NCBI RefSeq assembly: GCF_001411555.2 | Contig: NC_049907.1 | Location: 11,985,634-12,049,633, forward strand | Reading direction: 5' to 3' | Source: Juglans regia | Taxonomy: Eukaryota; Streptophyta; Magnoliopsida; Fagales; Juglandaceae | DNA length: 64,000 nucleotides | In this document: positions 12,440 through 23,104 of the stretch, in pieces | How the letters are laid out: every line of letters starts with the position of its first letter | How positions within the stretch are numbered: the stretch's first letter is position 1 | Notes under the pieces: generated by a model | What the model was told of the DNA's origin: nothing | The model's database searches: none | Seen by the model: the letters and a program-made list of their open reading frames with translations, nothing else | Program-made: the position numbers and the translations under genes

Positions 12440-13628
12440 TTAAAATGTCATTTTATGCATAAACATCATATGATACATTATTGAGCATTTTAATTACTTG
12501 CTTACATGGCAAGTGAAATTCTCACCATTGTAACATACTGTATTTATAAATGTCATTTTTCATGAAGCATACAATATAAATGTCATGAAATGCATTTTTC
12601 AAGTATAGCATAAAAATAAATTTTGTCACAATCCCAAAGGCTAGGATGTTAAATTATCCTACTGGAACTCCTTTGTCCACTCTGGAGTGAGTAAAACTGG
12701 AATGATAACTTCTGAGTTGACAAAGAACTGTTAACGGGTTTCAAATATATTCTTTTTAAAGAATGCTGGTAGATTCATACGTTATGACAAAATGTTATGA
12801 TATGTTACCAATGCATTGGGTTACGAGTCTGCAGACAACTAGTGTCAACATGAGTTGTACTACGGTCACTGGCAGGTACTCACAGTACATATAGGGGAGT
12901 TGTGACGATACCATACATTATGTTATTGTTAATGATGGTTTTAATAATAATGAAAAGTTGTTTTTTAAAAGACTAAGTGAAAAATGTTCTTTTTAAGAAA
13001 ATGTACATCAAATTTTTTCTTAGAAAACGTTGGGGAATCTCGATGGGAAATAAATACAAATTTTCATGTTATACATCTCATGTTTATCATTAATCATGCA
13101 TATTTTATGCCTGTGCAAATTGATTGTTTAACTTATTCAAATTTGAAGTAAATCTCACTCTTGTGGACCCACTATCATTTCCTCATAATGGTAGAAGTTG
13201 TGCCAGGATCAGCTTACGATAAGCAGGATGTATCGCTGGCTTCAGATGGTTGAGGATGAGCCTGACCTAGAGAAGAGACTGGACCTGATATTAACATTCA
13301 TAACATTGACTCCATATACTATAAAGCGGATGAGAGAATTGATTTGATTATGTAGTTTTCTATATTAGGGAGATTCTATCTCCCACTTTACGTTGAACTT
13401 ATGTGGACTTCTTAAGTGAGGAAGTACCTATTTATGGTTTATTAATCGTTGGGATATTTAGTTCATTCTGGCATTGAATATTTTTGTCACTTTTATTTCT
13501 GCTGCGATTATTGCATACAAGGATGCATTGCATATTAACTATCATGAACTAGAGTATGTAACCATGTGTTGCATGTCTCAATGATCTAGGTCTCTATTCC
13601 ATCCCAAGCAGAGGTTGGGGGCATCACA

Positions 13629-14425
13629 CATTCTCACTCATTTTGCCATCAAAGATTCGTGTTCTTAAAAAAACATTAAAGGCAAAACTATACTCAATAG
13701 ATTTTAAGCATGACTACACTCTCATAATTGATAACAAACCTTACCTCCCTGACACTCGAAACCTCAAACTTCATCTCTCTTTGTGTTTTCATGATGTGAA
13801 CTAGAGAAAGAATAAAGTGGAGCTTCCTTACCATGCAATCTTCCCAAGAGGTTCCTTGACTCCTTCCTTCCCTTAGATGCACAAGAACGGTTTTTTGTTT
13901 GAGAGAAAATGGTGTTTGGCTTCTAGGTTTGTACGAGAAAAAGAGAAAATAATGAGAGAAAACTGAGAATACACAAATGACTCTTGATCTCCCCCTTCCC
14001 TCTTGTGTAGTCACCAACCATTAATGGCTCAATTTATTTGTCTTCTTGCCTCCACTTCTCTCTCCTATCATAACTTTTGCTGGAAAAAGGAAATGTCACA
14101 AGCTAACCCTTGCATAGGTGCCAAGTGTCCCCTTCTTACACTAATCAAAACTTCCGTCTTGTCACCTTTTAGATCGAGATTGTTCTCTTGGAAACCCAAA
14201 TGTCTCTTATGCATGTGGCGCCAAGTGTAAGGAACTCTAGGTGGCCAAAAATTTCTAGGGCCTAAAAATTAATGGGCTTGGTCGATCATTCACAAAAAAA
14301 AAGGTAACAAGCTTTTAGTCACACAAGTCTTAACTCCTTAAGTTCAATGTTTTCTCCAAACTACTCCGGCCACAAATTGACTTAGTAAACCTAAAAGTCC
14401 CACCTCAAAATCTGCAACATGTTGG
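13629..14425 (-). mobile_element. Gypsy LTR fragment (between copies 2 and 3)
   Basis: This matches the LTR at 4256-7682 in two parts (about 5445-5748 and 7166-7640) without the 1.4 kb insert, so it represents the older form of the LTR. The polypurine border at its right has decayed. Short ORFs here, such as 13694-14017 on the minus strand, read through LTR sequence and are not genes. Confidence 0.75.
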
Positions 14426-16436
14426 ATGAAAGACATAATTAAAAATAAAGGAAAACTAACTCACTTGAAGGACTATGCCGACTAGTCGCAGTCGAATTCT
14501 CAGTTGAAGAAGGTGATTGTAACTCTTCCACTTTTTCTATTATCGAGTCTTTTGATGGGAAGAAAATTGCGTCAACGTCAGGGTCATAATATATGTTCAT
14601 AGAGCGTCATCATCTTCCATAGCTTGACCTTCTTCGTGGACACGAAGGCGATCAAATGAAAAATCAGATGTTTCGAATGCCATACGCCATCAAGCTCGTA
14701 CCTCTATGGCATGGCTTGATTATGCTTCCCTGCTAATACATAACACGCGTAACCTCGTGGCATCTCTCCAAACTAGCAGGTCATGTGGAGGTTGTCTCTC
14801 CTTGTGCAGCAACGCTTGTTGTATGAAAAGATTTTCTCTAAAACTGGCATCCATCACATGCTTACTATGATGCTCAAAATTCTCTATCCTTTACCAATAA
14901 GCCGTGATCATTCAATCTCACCTTTCTTGCCTGATCCTCTGCTTACTCTCTCACATACTTCTAATCCTGGCTACTAATAACACAGATGTACGCACGGTTG
15001 TTCTACTCCCTACGATATCCTATTATCAAGGTATAATCTTAATATAACAGAAAACATCAATCAAGAATCGCAATCAAAGCAAGCACTTTTATTACTTTGC
15101 AACCCAATAATATAATCAAAATCGAATCATTACAACCAAACTCTTATATTTCTTTTTAAGATACAAACATGTGAGGAGATCTAGCTCTCATTGAGTCTTC
15201 TCTTTCCAAGGTAGCTTCCCTAAAATCGGGATTGTTCCAAAGTACCTAGGCATAAGCAACTATTCATCCTTCTTGTATCAATACAAATCCAAGACCCATC
15301 TTCAAGGCATCACTATAAACTACGTAGGGTTTAAGGGTTTCAGGCAAAGCCAAAACTGGAGTTGTAGTCAATCTCTATTTCAACTCCTTCAAATTCCTTT
15401 CACATTACTCACTCCTTGTAAATTTTGCTATCTTTTTGGTTAGCTCAGTAAGAGGTCCAAAGAGTTTAGATAAATCCTTTGAAAATCTTCTATAGTACCT
15501 GTCTAGACTTAGAAAACTACGACTCTCATGTACATTGGTTGGCTTACGCCAATTCATTACAGCTTCCTTCTTACTGGGTCAACTGCTACACCGTTACTAG
15601 AAATCACATGCCCCAGAAACTTCACATTTCGAAGCCAAAACTCACACTTACTGAGTTTTGCATATAGCTGGTATTCTCGAGGCCTCTCTAGTACCCGACC
15701 CAAATGTTTCTTTATGTTTCTCATCACTCTGGTCATAGACCAAGATATCATCTATAAACACCACTACAAAAATATCCAATTAGGGCCTAAAGATTTGGTT
15801 CATCAATTCTATAAATGTTGCTGGAGTATTGGTAAACCGAATGACATTACTAAGAACTCATAATGTCCACATCGAGTTCTAAAAAAAGTCTTAGGGATGT
15901 CCTGCTCCCTAATCTTAAGTTGATGGTATCATAACTGTAAATCTATCTTGGAGAACACCGATGCTCCTCACAACTATTCTAGCAGATCATCAAAACGGGG
16001 TAACAGATACTTATTCTTGATCGTTACCTTGTTTAGCTCCTAATAATCGATGCACATCCTCATCATCCATCATTCTTCTTTATGAACAATAGTGGTGCAC
16101 CCCAAGGAGAAGAACTAGGTCAAATGAATCATTTCTCTAATAATTCATCAATCTGGGTCTTCATCTCCTCGGTAGGAGCCATTCTATAAGGTGCTCTACG
16201 TATTGGTGTGGTTGCTAGCTCTAACTCTATGACAAACTCTGCTTTCCTATTAGAGAGTGGTTTAGGTAAGTCATCCGCAAGCACCTCATGAAACTCTTGT
16301 ATCACAGGTATTCCCCGAACTCCTTTACTCTTTTTCAACCTTTCTACAACAAACATTAAATAGGCGATCGCACCTTATATGATACACTTCCTTACCTAAT
16401 AGGCAGATATAACCAAAAGGGATGTCTCAACAACCG
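14426..16436 (-). mobile_element. Gypsy internal region, copy 3 (deleted)
   Basis: The right-to-left order is reverse transcriptase (16430-15440), RNase H start (15440-15243), then the non-coding 3' part (15240-14426). Compared with copy 1, the integrase C-terminal domain is gone (RNase H wording at 15243 follows directly on sequence equal to about 830) and gag plus protease are gone (the match jumps from about position 2517 of copy 1 to about 4648, inside the LTR, at 16436). Confidence 0.8.
15440..16360 (-). pseudogene. Gypsy reverse transcriptase remnant, copy 3
   Basis: Minus-strand pieces read VVERLKKSKGVRGIPVIQEF, VLADDLPKPL and PIRRAPYRMAPTEEMKTQ (16356-16129), then after a break [13 protein letters not shown] wording near 15745 and [35 protein letters not shown] (15751-15557). 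These are the fingers/palm and following parts of a gypsy reverse transcriptase. At least four frameshifts or stops separate the pieces. Confidence 0.85.
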
Positions 16437-17335
16437 CTCTACAAGTGAAGGGTCCGCAAATCTCTTGAGACTCTTCGAGGCTTCCTTAACTATTGTGGGC
16501 TCATTGCATTTACGCTTCCTCATTGCTATCCTCGGGTCCTATCTCAACTTAAAGCTCTAAACGTAAAAGAATATCAACAATCAAGCAAATTGAAAGTGTA
16601 TGTGCTAAATATTAGATTCTTCAAAATCAAAATACTAAAATCCAAGCATGTGATCCGTGCACATACATACAGCAAGAAATCCAAGCATCTAATCGATTTT
16701 AAAGCCATCCATCTATACACATTTTCTTTTTCTTTTTTCGTAATTTATTCTTGTCTTTTGATTCACGTGTACATACATACAGCAAGAAATCCTAGTGGCC
16801 AAGCGTAACAAGTCATTTATTTGCATGACAAAACCCTAATAGCTGTTTGTGCTCAAAATGTATCAAAAACATTCTTGTGTGTGTAAAAACTATAATGGCG
16901 GGAACTTTCTAAACATGTGCAAGACACTCTAAATTGTGTTTTCTTCATGTGGTGACTTGATAAGAAATATTCCATGAAACCCTAATGACGACCGAATATA
17001 ACTTGATCATTCAAAGGGGTTTCTTCTCATTCATTTTGCCATAAAAAATTCGGGTTCTTAGAAAAACCCTAGAGGCAAGACTATACTCAATAGATTTTAA
17101 GCATGACCACCCTCTCATAATTAAAAACAAAACTTACCTCCCTCACACTCGAAACCTCAAACTTCATCTCCCCTTGTGTTTTCGTGATGTGAACTAGAGA
17201 AAGAATAAAGTTAAGCTTCCTTACTGTGCTAATCTCCACAAGAGGTTCTCCTTGAATCCTTCATTCCCTTTGATGCACGAGAATGGTGTTTATGTTGAGA
17301 GAAAATGGTGTTTGGCTTCTAGGGTTGTACAAGAA
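16437..17335 (-). mobile_element. Gypsy LTR fragment (between copies 3 and 4)
   Basis: Closely matches 4648-5748 of the first LTR (for example gaaagtgtatgtgctaaata at 16591 and 4802) and ends near a ttgtacaagaaagaga stretch. It lacks the MITE present at 4876-5104, which shows that MITE arrived after the copies separated. A word, acatacatacagcaagaaatc, occurs twice here (about 16661 and 16771). Confidence 0.75.
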
Positions 17336-18030
17336 AGAGATGATAGACCTTTTTCATGGACACGAGGAAGATCAAATAAAGAATCAGATGTTTTGAATGC
17401 CACACTCCCTCTAGAGCGGCATGGCTTGATTCTGTTTCCCTGTTAATATCTAACACTTGTAACCTTGTGGTATCTCTCAAAATTAGCGGGTCATGTAGAG
17501 CTTGTCGCTCCTCGTACAACAACACTCGTCCTAGGAAAATATTTCCTCTAAAATCAGCATCCATCACATGCATATGATTATGCTCAAACTTCTTTCTTTA
17601 TTTCCAATAGGCCATAATCATTTGATCTCGCCTCTCTTGCTTGATCCTCTGCCTACTCTCTCGCATACTTCTAATCCTGGCTACTAAAAACACAGACGTA
17701 TGCGTTGTTGTTCTAGTCCATGCCATGTCCTGTTATCAAGGCTATAATTGTAATATAACAGAAAACATCAATCAAGAGTCTATCAAAATCACAGAGTTAC
17801 CACCAAATAGAACCAAATCCCTATATTTCTTTCTAAGATACAAACATGTAATGGTATCTAGCTCTCATCGAGTCTTCTCTTTCCTAGGTAGCTTTCTGGA
17901 AATCAGGTTGTTCCATAGTACCTTGATCAGAGGTATCCTTCATTTCATCAACTCTTAGTCTTTCCAATCAATGATTTGCACTGGCCATTCTTCGTAAGAG
18001 AGGTTAGGTTGAAGCCGAATGTGACTTTGT
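17336..18030 (-). mobile_element. Gypsy internal 3' fragment, copy 4
   Basis: Equivalent to about positions 227-955 of the window, from the gaccttctttgtgga word to the end of the integrase C-terminal coding (SYEEW-equivalent at about 17990). It stops abruptly near 18030, where unrelated sequence begins. No intact ORF. Confidence 0.75.
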
Positions 18031-18441
18031 ACAACCCTACACTTGGTCCTCAAGTTTAATAATTCAAGGGATGTTAAATGAAATAAATCATTGGCAAAAA
18101 CATGTTAATGTTTTATTCTAAACTTCTCCCCTTTTTAGCATCATTAAAAAGGACTGCAGTAACTAGTGGACAAATGAAAATGGTGCGTTAGTAGAAACTG
18201 TGGAGAGCTAAGAAACTGGAGTTGCTTAGATCCCGACAAGTGCTACAAAGCTGTGAGGCCTAACTCTATCGACTTACTGCAAAAAGAGATTTAAATCCGC
18301 TTGATGTTTTGACAAATGAGATTTTGTAAAAATTTGAAAGCTCTAGATTTTTGTTTAAAAGGATCATCATTTCCAATTAGATACTCAAAACAATTCTCGC
18401 ATCATTCTTTGACCTAGTTTTTGTTTATCCAAAATAACATT
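18031..18441. other. No recognised feature
   Basis: About 410 bases of AT-rich sequence between the last gypsy fragment and the plus-strand ORF pair. I see no domain, repeat border or RNA gene in it. It could be upstream sequence of the ORF at 18442. Confidence 0.5.
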
Positions 18442-18792
18442 ATGGCCAAACAACTTTCTTCCATTAATGTTCCAGATTTGAATAAAAAATCCTTCGTGCC
18501 TCAACCACCCGTTTTCTCTACTGAGGATTACACCATGATGGGAGCATAGATGCATTTTTCTTGTAGGACTAATTCTGAAGTCATTTCAAAATCAAGAACT
18601 CTCATTACTCAATATGTTGTCTCTATTATGACCATATCTTGAAGATTACTAGCAAGAGTGACTAACGTTTATCAACTTAACAATCAAATTTCTCAATTAC
18701 GTTGAAAGCTTGCTAATAAACACATAAAGAACAAAAGGTTAACACAAAAAAAAATTTACGGACTGGTATGCTCTTCCTTCAACCATGAATAG
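18442..18792 (+). pseudogene. Unknown ORF, decayed (paralogue A)
   Basis: ATG at 18442 opens MAKQLSSINVPDLNKKS, continues to a VPQPPVFSTEDYTMMGA segment and meets TAG at 18547; the same frame then runs on with two TGA codons and ends with TAG at 18790. The downstream part reads VYQLNNQISQLR and LANKHIKNKRL, a coiled-coil-like pattern. The protein resembles the ORF at 19068 in having a QPPV...MM segment at the same distance from the start and a similar coil, so the two are diverged duplicates. I do not recognise the family. Confidence 0.45.
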
Positions 18793-18964
18793 AGTTGGAA
18801 AGAAAGAGAGTTCAAATTCAAGGTCAACAACAACGGATAATGGTAGAGGTTTTGTATTTATGAGAAAAGTAGGGACAAACTTCATTTAGTCCTATTAGCC
18901 TAGTAAAATAACTTTTGACAAGATGAGTCCAAGAGATATGATATTTTTTCTTGTTCTCATGTCT

Positions 18965-18978
18965 ATCTATATAAAAGC
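18965..18978 (+). promoter_or_regulatory. TATA box upstream of unknown ORF B
   Basis: ctatctatataaaagcaa is a strong plant TATA box about 100 bases before the ATG at 19068, and is followed by a pyrimidine/CA-rich leader (tctctctttgcaaattttctcc). Spacing is right for a short 5' UTR. Confidence 0.5.
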
Positions 18979-19067
18979 AATCTTTAGCTCATCTAATTCA
19001 CATCCAACATTTTTCACATATATGTAATCACTCTACATTCTCTCTTTGCAAATTTTCTCCTTCTACA

Positions 19068-19548
19068 ATGTCTCAACAATCTTCTTCCAACAACCCACTT
19101 GACCAATATATGAGATATTCTACACCTCAACCACCAGTTATCCAAGCATCTACTATATGTGCCATGATGTAGCATGAAAGAGATCTAACTAATAAGTCAG
19201 ATGATGACGCCATTTATGAACTAGTGAGCCTTGGTACTTGGTACTCATCATCCATTGTTGCATTTTTTTTAGTGGTTGTGGTCCAGAGATCATGAGGTTT
19301 AAAAGCTTAACGAGAATATTTATGTATTCCAACGACTTGTTCACGAGTTTAACAAGAAAATAAGGGACTTAAGACAAGAGAATAAGGATTTGAAGTACTT
19401 GCTAGGCTCTTCATTTCGATTGCCTAGTCCTTTAGATAAGAAGAATATGTTGATGTATGAAGAGCAAGAGCACTTAAAAATGAGACTAAGAGCCTCAAGT
19501 TTTTGCAAGTCATTTGAGAAAATAAAAATGAGGCTAAAAGTATGTTGA
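19068..19548 (+). pseudogene. Unknown ORF, decayed (paralogue B), coiled coil
   Basis: ATG at 19068 opens MSQQSSSNNPLDQYMRYS then a TPQPPVIQASTICAMM segment and a TAG at 19170. The frame continues to a TGA at 19293; a +1 shift then restores a long frame from 19303 to TGA at 19546 containing FQRLVHEFNKKIRDLRQE, NKDLKYLLGSSFRLPSP and LMYEEQEHLKMRLRAS. The last part is strongly heptad-like and probably a coiled coil. It is on the strand opposite to the copia pol gene that ends at 19549, abutting it tail to tail. It is either a separate decayed gene or an antisense accessory ORF of the copia element. Function unknown. Confidence 0.45.
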
Positions 19549-19552
19549 TAGT

Positions 19553-20300
19553 ATGCATCATTCCTATTTCTTTTCTAATCATACATAATCTATCTTCTAG
19601 CATAGGTTTTGTAAAAAATCTGCCAACTAGTCGTGTGTGCTTATGAACTCTAGTCCAATATCACTCTTTTACACATGATCTCGTATAAAATGATATCTAA
19701 TCTTAATATGCTTAGTTCTAGAATGTTATATTGGGTTCTTTGAAAGATTTATAGTACTAATATTATCACATTTGATTGAAATGTGATTATGCATAAACTT
19801 AAAATCCTCAAGTTCTTGCTTCATGTAAAACGATTGAGCACACAACAACTACCCACAATAGTAGATAATGCAACAAAACTTTACTTTTTACTAAACCATG
19901 AAACAAGTGCATGACCTAAGATATGACAAGTTCCACTAGTGCTTTTTTGATCAACTTTGCAACCAGTATAATTTGCATCTAAGTAATTGATTAAATCAAA
20001 AGTAGTGTGATTAGATACCATAGCCCTAGATCAATTGTACCAATAAGATATCTAAGAATACCCTTAACTGCAATCAAATGAGAATTTTTTTTTGGTGATG
20101 ATTGAAAACGTGCACATAAATAAACACTAAACATACTATCTAGTCTACTAGCTATCAAATATAATAGACTACCAATCATACATCGATATACCTTTGAGTC
20201 AACTAGTTTACCGCTTTCATCTTTGTCAAGTTTGGTGGATGGGCTCATTGGTATTCCAATCTCCGTCGAACCTTCCATTCCAAACTTTTTGAGTAATTAT
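19553..20300 (-). pseudogene. Copia RT C-terminus and RNase H remnant
   Basis: Minus-strand translation from 20278 reads GIPMSPSTKLDKDESGK, VYRCMIGSLLYLIASRLD and KGILRYLIGTIDLGLWY, the standard wording between reverse transcriptase and RNase H in copia elements. Further left, near 19610-19560, FLTKP/EDRL-like wording marks the end of RNase H. Stops and frameshifts are frequent. Confidence 0.85.
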
Positions 20301-20559
20301 CTAATATATTTTGACTGATTAATAAATGTTTAAGTTTTTGTTTGCTTGATTTGCAGTCCGAGAAAAAAGCTAAGTTCTCCTATCATGCTCATTTCAAATT
20401 CTTCCTACATACTTTTAGCAAAAACTTGGCATATCTTTTCATCAATAGTACCAAATATTATATCAACTACACAAATTTGAATCAAAAGAGTAACATACTT
20501 TTCATGTTTAATGAAAAGAATTTTGTCGATTTTTCCTCTTGAAAAACTTTTTTCAATTA

Positions 20560-21010
20560 AGAAACCACTGAGTCTCTTATACCAAGCTCTTGGAGCTTGT
20601 TTGAGTTCATACAGTTCTTTGTGAGCTTTAAGACATGATTTGGAGAAATATGATTTTTAAACCTTGCAGGTTGCTAAACATATACTTCTTCATTTATAAA
20701 AACCATTTAAGAAAAAACTTTTAATATCCATTTAAAAAAGTTTGAAATCTTTATAACAAGAATATGCAAGTAGCATTTGAATAGTTTCTAATCTTCCGAC
20801 AGGTGCATATGTATCTTCATAATCAATTTCTTCTTCTTGATTGAAACCTTGGGCTACTAGTTGTGCCTTGTTTCTAGTGATGACCTCATACTCATATTTC
20901 TTGTTTCTAAAAATCCATTTTGTTCCAATAATAGTATGATTTTTGGGTTTAGGAATAAGTGTCCAAACATCATTTCTTTCAAATTGATTTAGCTCTTCTT
21001 GCATAGTTAA
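20560..21010 (-). pseudogene. Copia reverse transcriptase N-terminal remnant
   Basis: From 21004 on the minus strand: MQEELNQFERNDVWTLIPKP, GTKWIFRNK, AQLVAQGFNQEEEIDYEDTY and APVGRLETIQMLLAYSC. This is the fingers part of the copia reverse transcriptase. The following palm part with the YVDD box lies in 20700-20300 but is broken. Confidence 0.9.
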
Positions 21011-21021
21011 AATCCAAGATT

Positions 21022-21236
21022 GATAGGCTTACTACCCTCCTACCACCCTTTTACTACTCTATAGAGTATTTAAATTTTTATTATTTTCTTTTAAGTATTT
21101 TTTTAACATCCTTAATCATTAAATTTTTTTAAAAAATATACAACTTTACTAATAGTCACTTCCTTAACAATTAAGTAAAAAAAAATAATAAATAAAAAAG
21201 AGTAGTAAATGAGTGGTAAGAAGTAGTAAGTCTATC
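21022..21236. mobile_element. MITE in copia pol (215 bp, ~26 bp inverted ends)
   Basis: Left end GATAGGCTTACTACC...ACCACC pairs with the right end GGTAAGAAGTAGTAAGTCTATC as inverted repeats with a few mismatches over about 26 bases. The interior is A/T-rich without ORFs. It separates the integrase C-terminal part from reverse transcriptase of the copia element. ATT flanks both ends, a possible 3 bp target duplication. Confidence 0.75.
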
Positions 21237-21405
21237 ATTATCCATCCAAGATTCATCAAGAAGTGCCTCATAAATCTTTTTGGATTCAAAAAAAAAAAAA
21301 AAGAGCAGCATGATTGCAAATATTTCTAAGAGATGATTGAGTACTTACACCTTGAGATGGTTCTCCTAGAATTTGTTCCGCGGTATAATTTTTCACAAGT
21401 TTTTA

Positions 21406-22400
21406 TTATTTAGTTGCATCTTGCATTAAGTTTTTATAATCTTTTCTGGTATCTCCATGTTGGACTTCCTCTATTGTGTTCTCTTTATTGAGCACAAGGC
21501 TCTCCATGTTATTTATAAGTTTTATTTCTTCATCAACGGATTTCTTGGAAAGTAGATATTTAGATTCATCAAATACTATATGCATAGATTCTTGTACAAT
21601 CAGAGTCTTTTTATTGAAGAGTCTATAAACTTTACTATTAGTAGAATATTCGAAAAAGATACATTTATCAGATTTTGTATCAAACTTTTCTAAATTATCC
21701 CTATCATTCAAATATATGAAAGTAAATAATGTTGGATTTTTTTTCCATTCCAAAGCTCATAGGGGGTTTTATCTAATTTAAATCTTAATATAACTTAATT
21801 TATAATATAATATGCAGTACTTATCGCTTCGGCCAAATAACAACTAGGCAAGTTATTCTTATTGAGCCTTGTTCTACCATCTCTTGAAGAGATAAACTTA
21901 TCCTCTCTGGTACCTCCATTTTGTTGAGGAGTTCGAGGAGTAGAGAAATTATGCACAAAACCATTTTCATTACAAAAAATTTCAATATCTTTATTAGCAA
22001 GCTTTTTCCCCTTATTACTTCGTAGACTTAAAATAGTATGACTCTTTTCATCTTGAATTATCTTGCATAGGTTGGTAAAGGCATTATGTGCCTCATCTTT
22101 ATGAGTAAGAAAGATGACCCAAGTATATCTACAAAAATCATCAACAATAATAAAAGCGTAATATTTTTCTCATAGACTTGCAACTATATTTGGTCCAAAA
22201 AAATCTGTGTATCAATTTCAATGGTCTAGTAGTGGAAATATGTTTCTTGCTTTGAAAATAAATTTTTGTTTATGTACCAACCTGACATGCATCACAGGTT
22301 TTGTCTTTAAGAAAATTTGTCTTTTGTAAATCTCTCACAATATCATTTTTTGAAAGTTTTAGAAATAAGTTCTATGTTGGAATGACCTAGTCTTTTATGT
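21406..22400 (-). pseudogene. Copia integrase core and C-terminus remnant
   Basis: From 21753 the minus strand reads NDRDNLEKFDTKSDKCIFFE and YSTNSKVYRLFNKKTLIVQE, the typical segment downstream of the copia integrase core. Upstream (22300-21790) scattered wording such as RTPQQNG-like and RNEWGE-like residues is visible between stops. The integrase would join the cDNA to host DNA; it is inactive here. Confidence 0.8.
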
Positions 22401-22415
22401 CATAATCAACTAGTT

Positions 22416-22766
22416 TCATTTTTGAGCTGAAATACAAATAGCATCTTGTGAGGAAATTTCTTCAAATTTGATTGTATAAATAGTGTTGCTTCTAAAAGCA
22501 ATAAAACAAACATTGCAATTATGATCATTCAAAATAATACAATTATCCCTTTTGAAAGTAACTATAAAACCTTTATCACATAATTGACTTATGCTCAAAA
22601 GATTATGTTTTACACCTTCAACAAGTAGCACATCTTCAATTATGAGAGAAGATTCATAACCAATTGAACCTATCCCCGTGATCTTTCCTTCCGAGTTATC
22701 TCTAAATATCACATGCCCTCCATCTTTGGATGTAAGATCAATGAAATTAGTCTCATCTCCCATCAT
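22416..22766 (-). pseudogene. Copia GAG-pre-integrase / protease end remnant
   Basis: An open stretch of 116 codons reads MMGDETNFIDLTSKDGGHVI, GKITGIGSIG, IIEDVLLVEGVKHNLLSISQ and LCDKGFIVTF. This is the conserved region between the copia protease and the integrase zinc finger. The protease DSG lies just upstream near 22790 but the frame is broken. Confidence 0.85.
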
Positions 22767-23104
22767 GTGTCATGAGCATCCATTATCTAAAAACCATTTC
22801 TTGGTACTCAAGTTCCTTGGATCTTTCATTTATTAGTATTAGAAGAAACAAGATTTTTTGGTACTCATATGACCCTAATAGTCATTGTATGTTTTATTCT
22901 AATAGGATAAGTATGATAACTATAACCATTTCTGTTACAAAGTTGCAGATAATGTGTAACATATATGAAGAACTTGAATGATTGTAATAGTATTTTTTTT
23001 TTAAAAAACTTGTTTTTATGAAAAGAGTTTTGAACACAGGACTTTGATTTAGAAGGGTTATCAAAGAAGTTTTTATAAGATTTGTATTTTTATTTTGGCA
23101 TATA

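Larger units (their letters stand above)
7962..13627 (+). mobile_element. LTR-like block with a duplicated ~1.73 kb unit
   Basis: This 5.7 kb block interrupts the gypsy series. It starts near TGACTATAGG and ends near GGGGGCATCA, so it could be one very long solo LTR in plus orientation, with CACA on both sides as a weak target duplication. Inside it, about 8300-10220 and 10240-11960 are diverged direct copies; for instance a gattaacatgttargttttga word recurs 1.73 kb apart (9505 and 11245). Each copy has a plant TATA box (about 9310 and 11040) followed by a cttcacccctcacttcytcaca start-site-like stretch. It opens with 2.5 copies of a ~29 bp repeat (7967-8053). No ORF is convincing. The family is unknown to me. 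Confidence 0.5.

Noticed and set aside
13694..14017. Minus-strand ORF of 107 codons
   Set aside because: The sequence is a gypsy LTR piece present also at 5550-7240; no protein-like conservation between copies.
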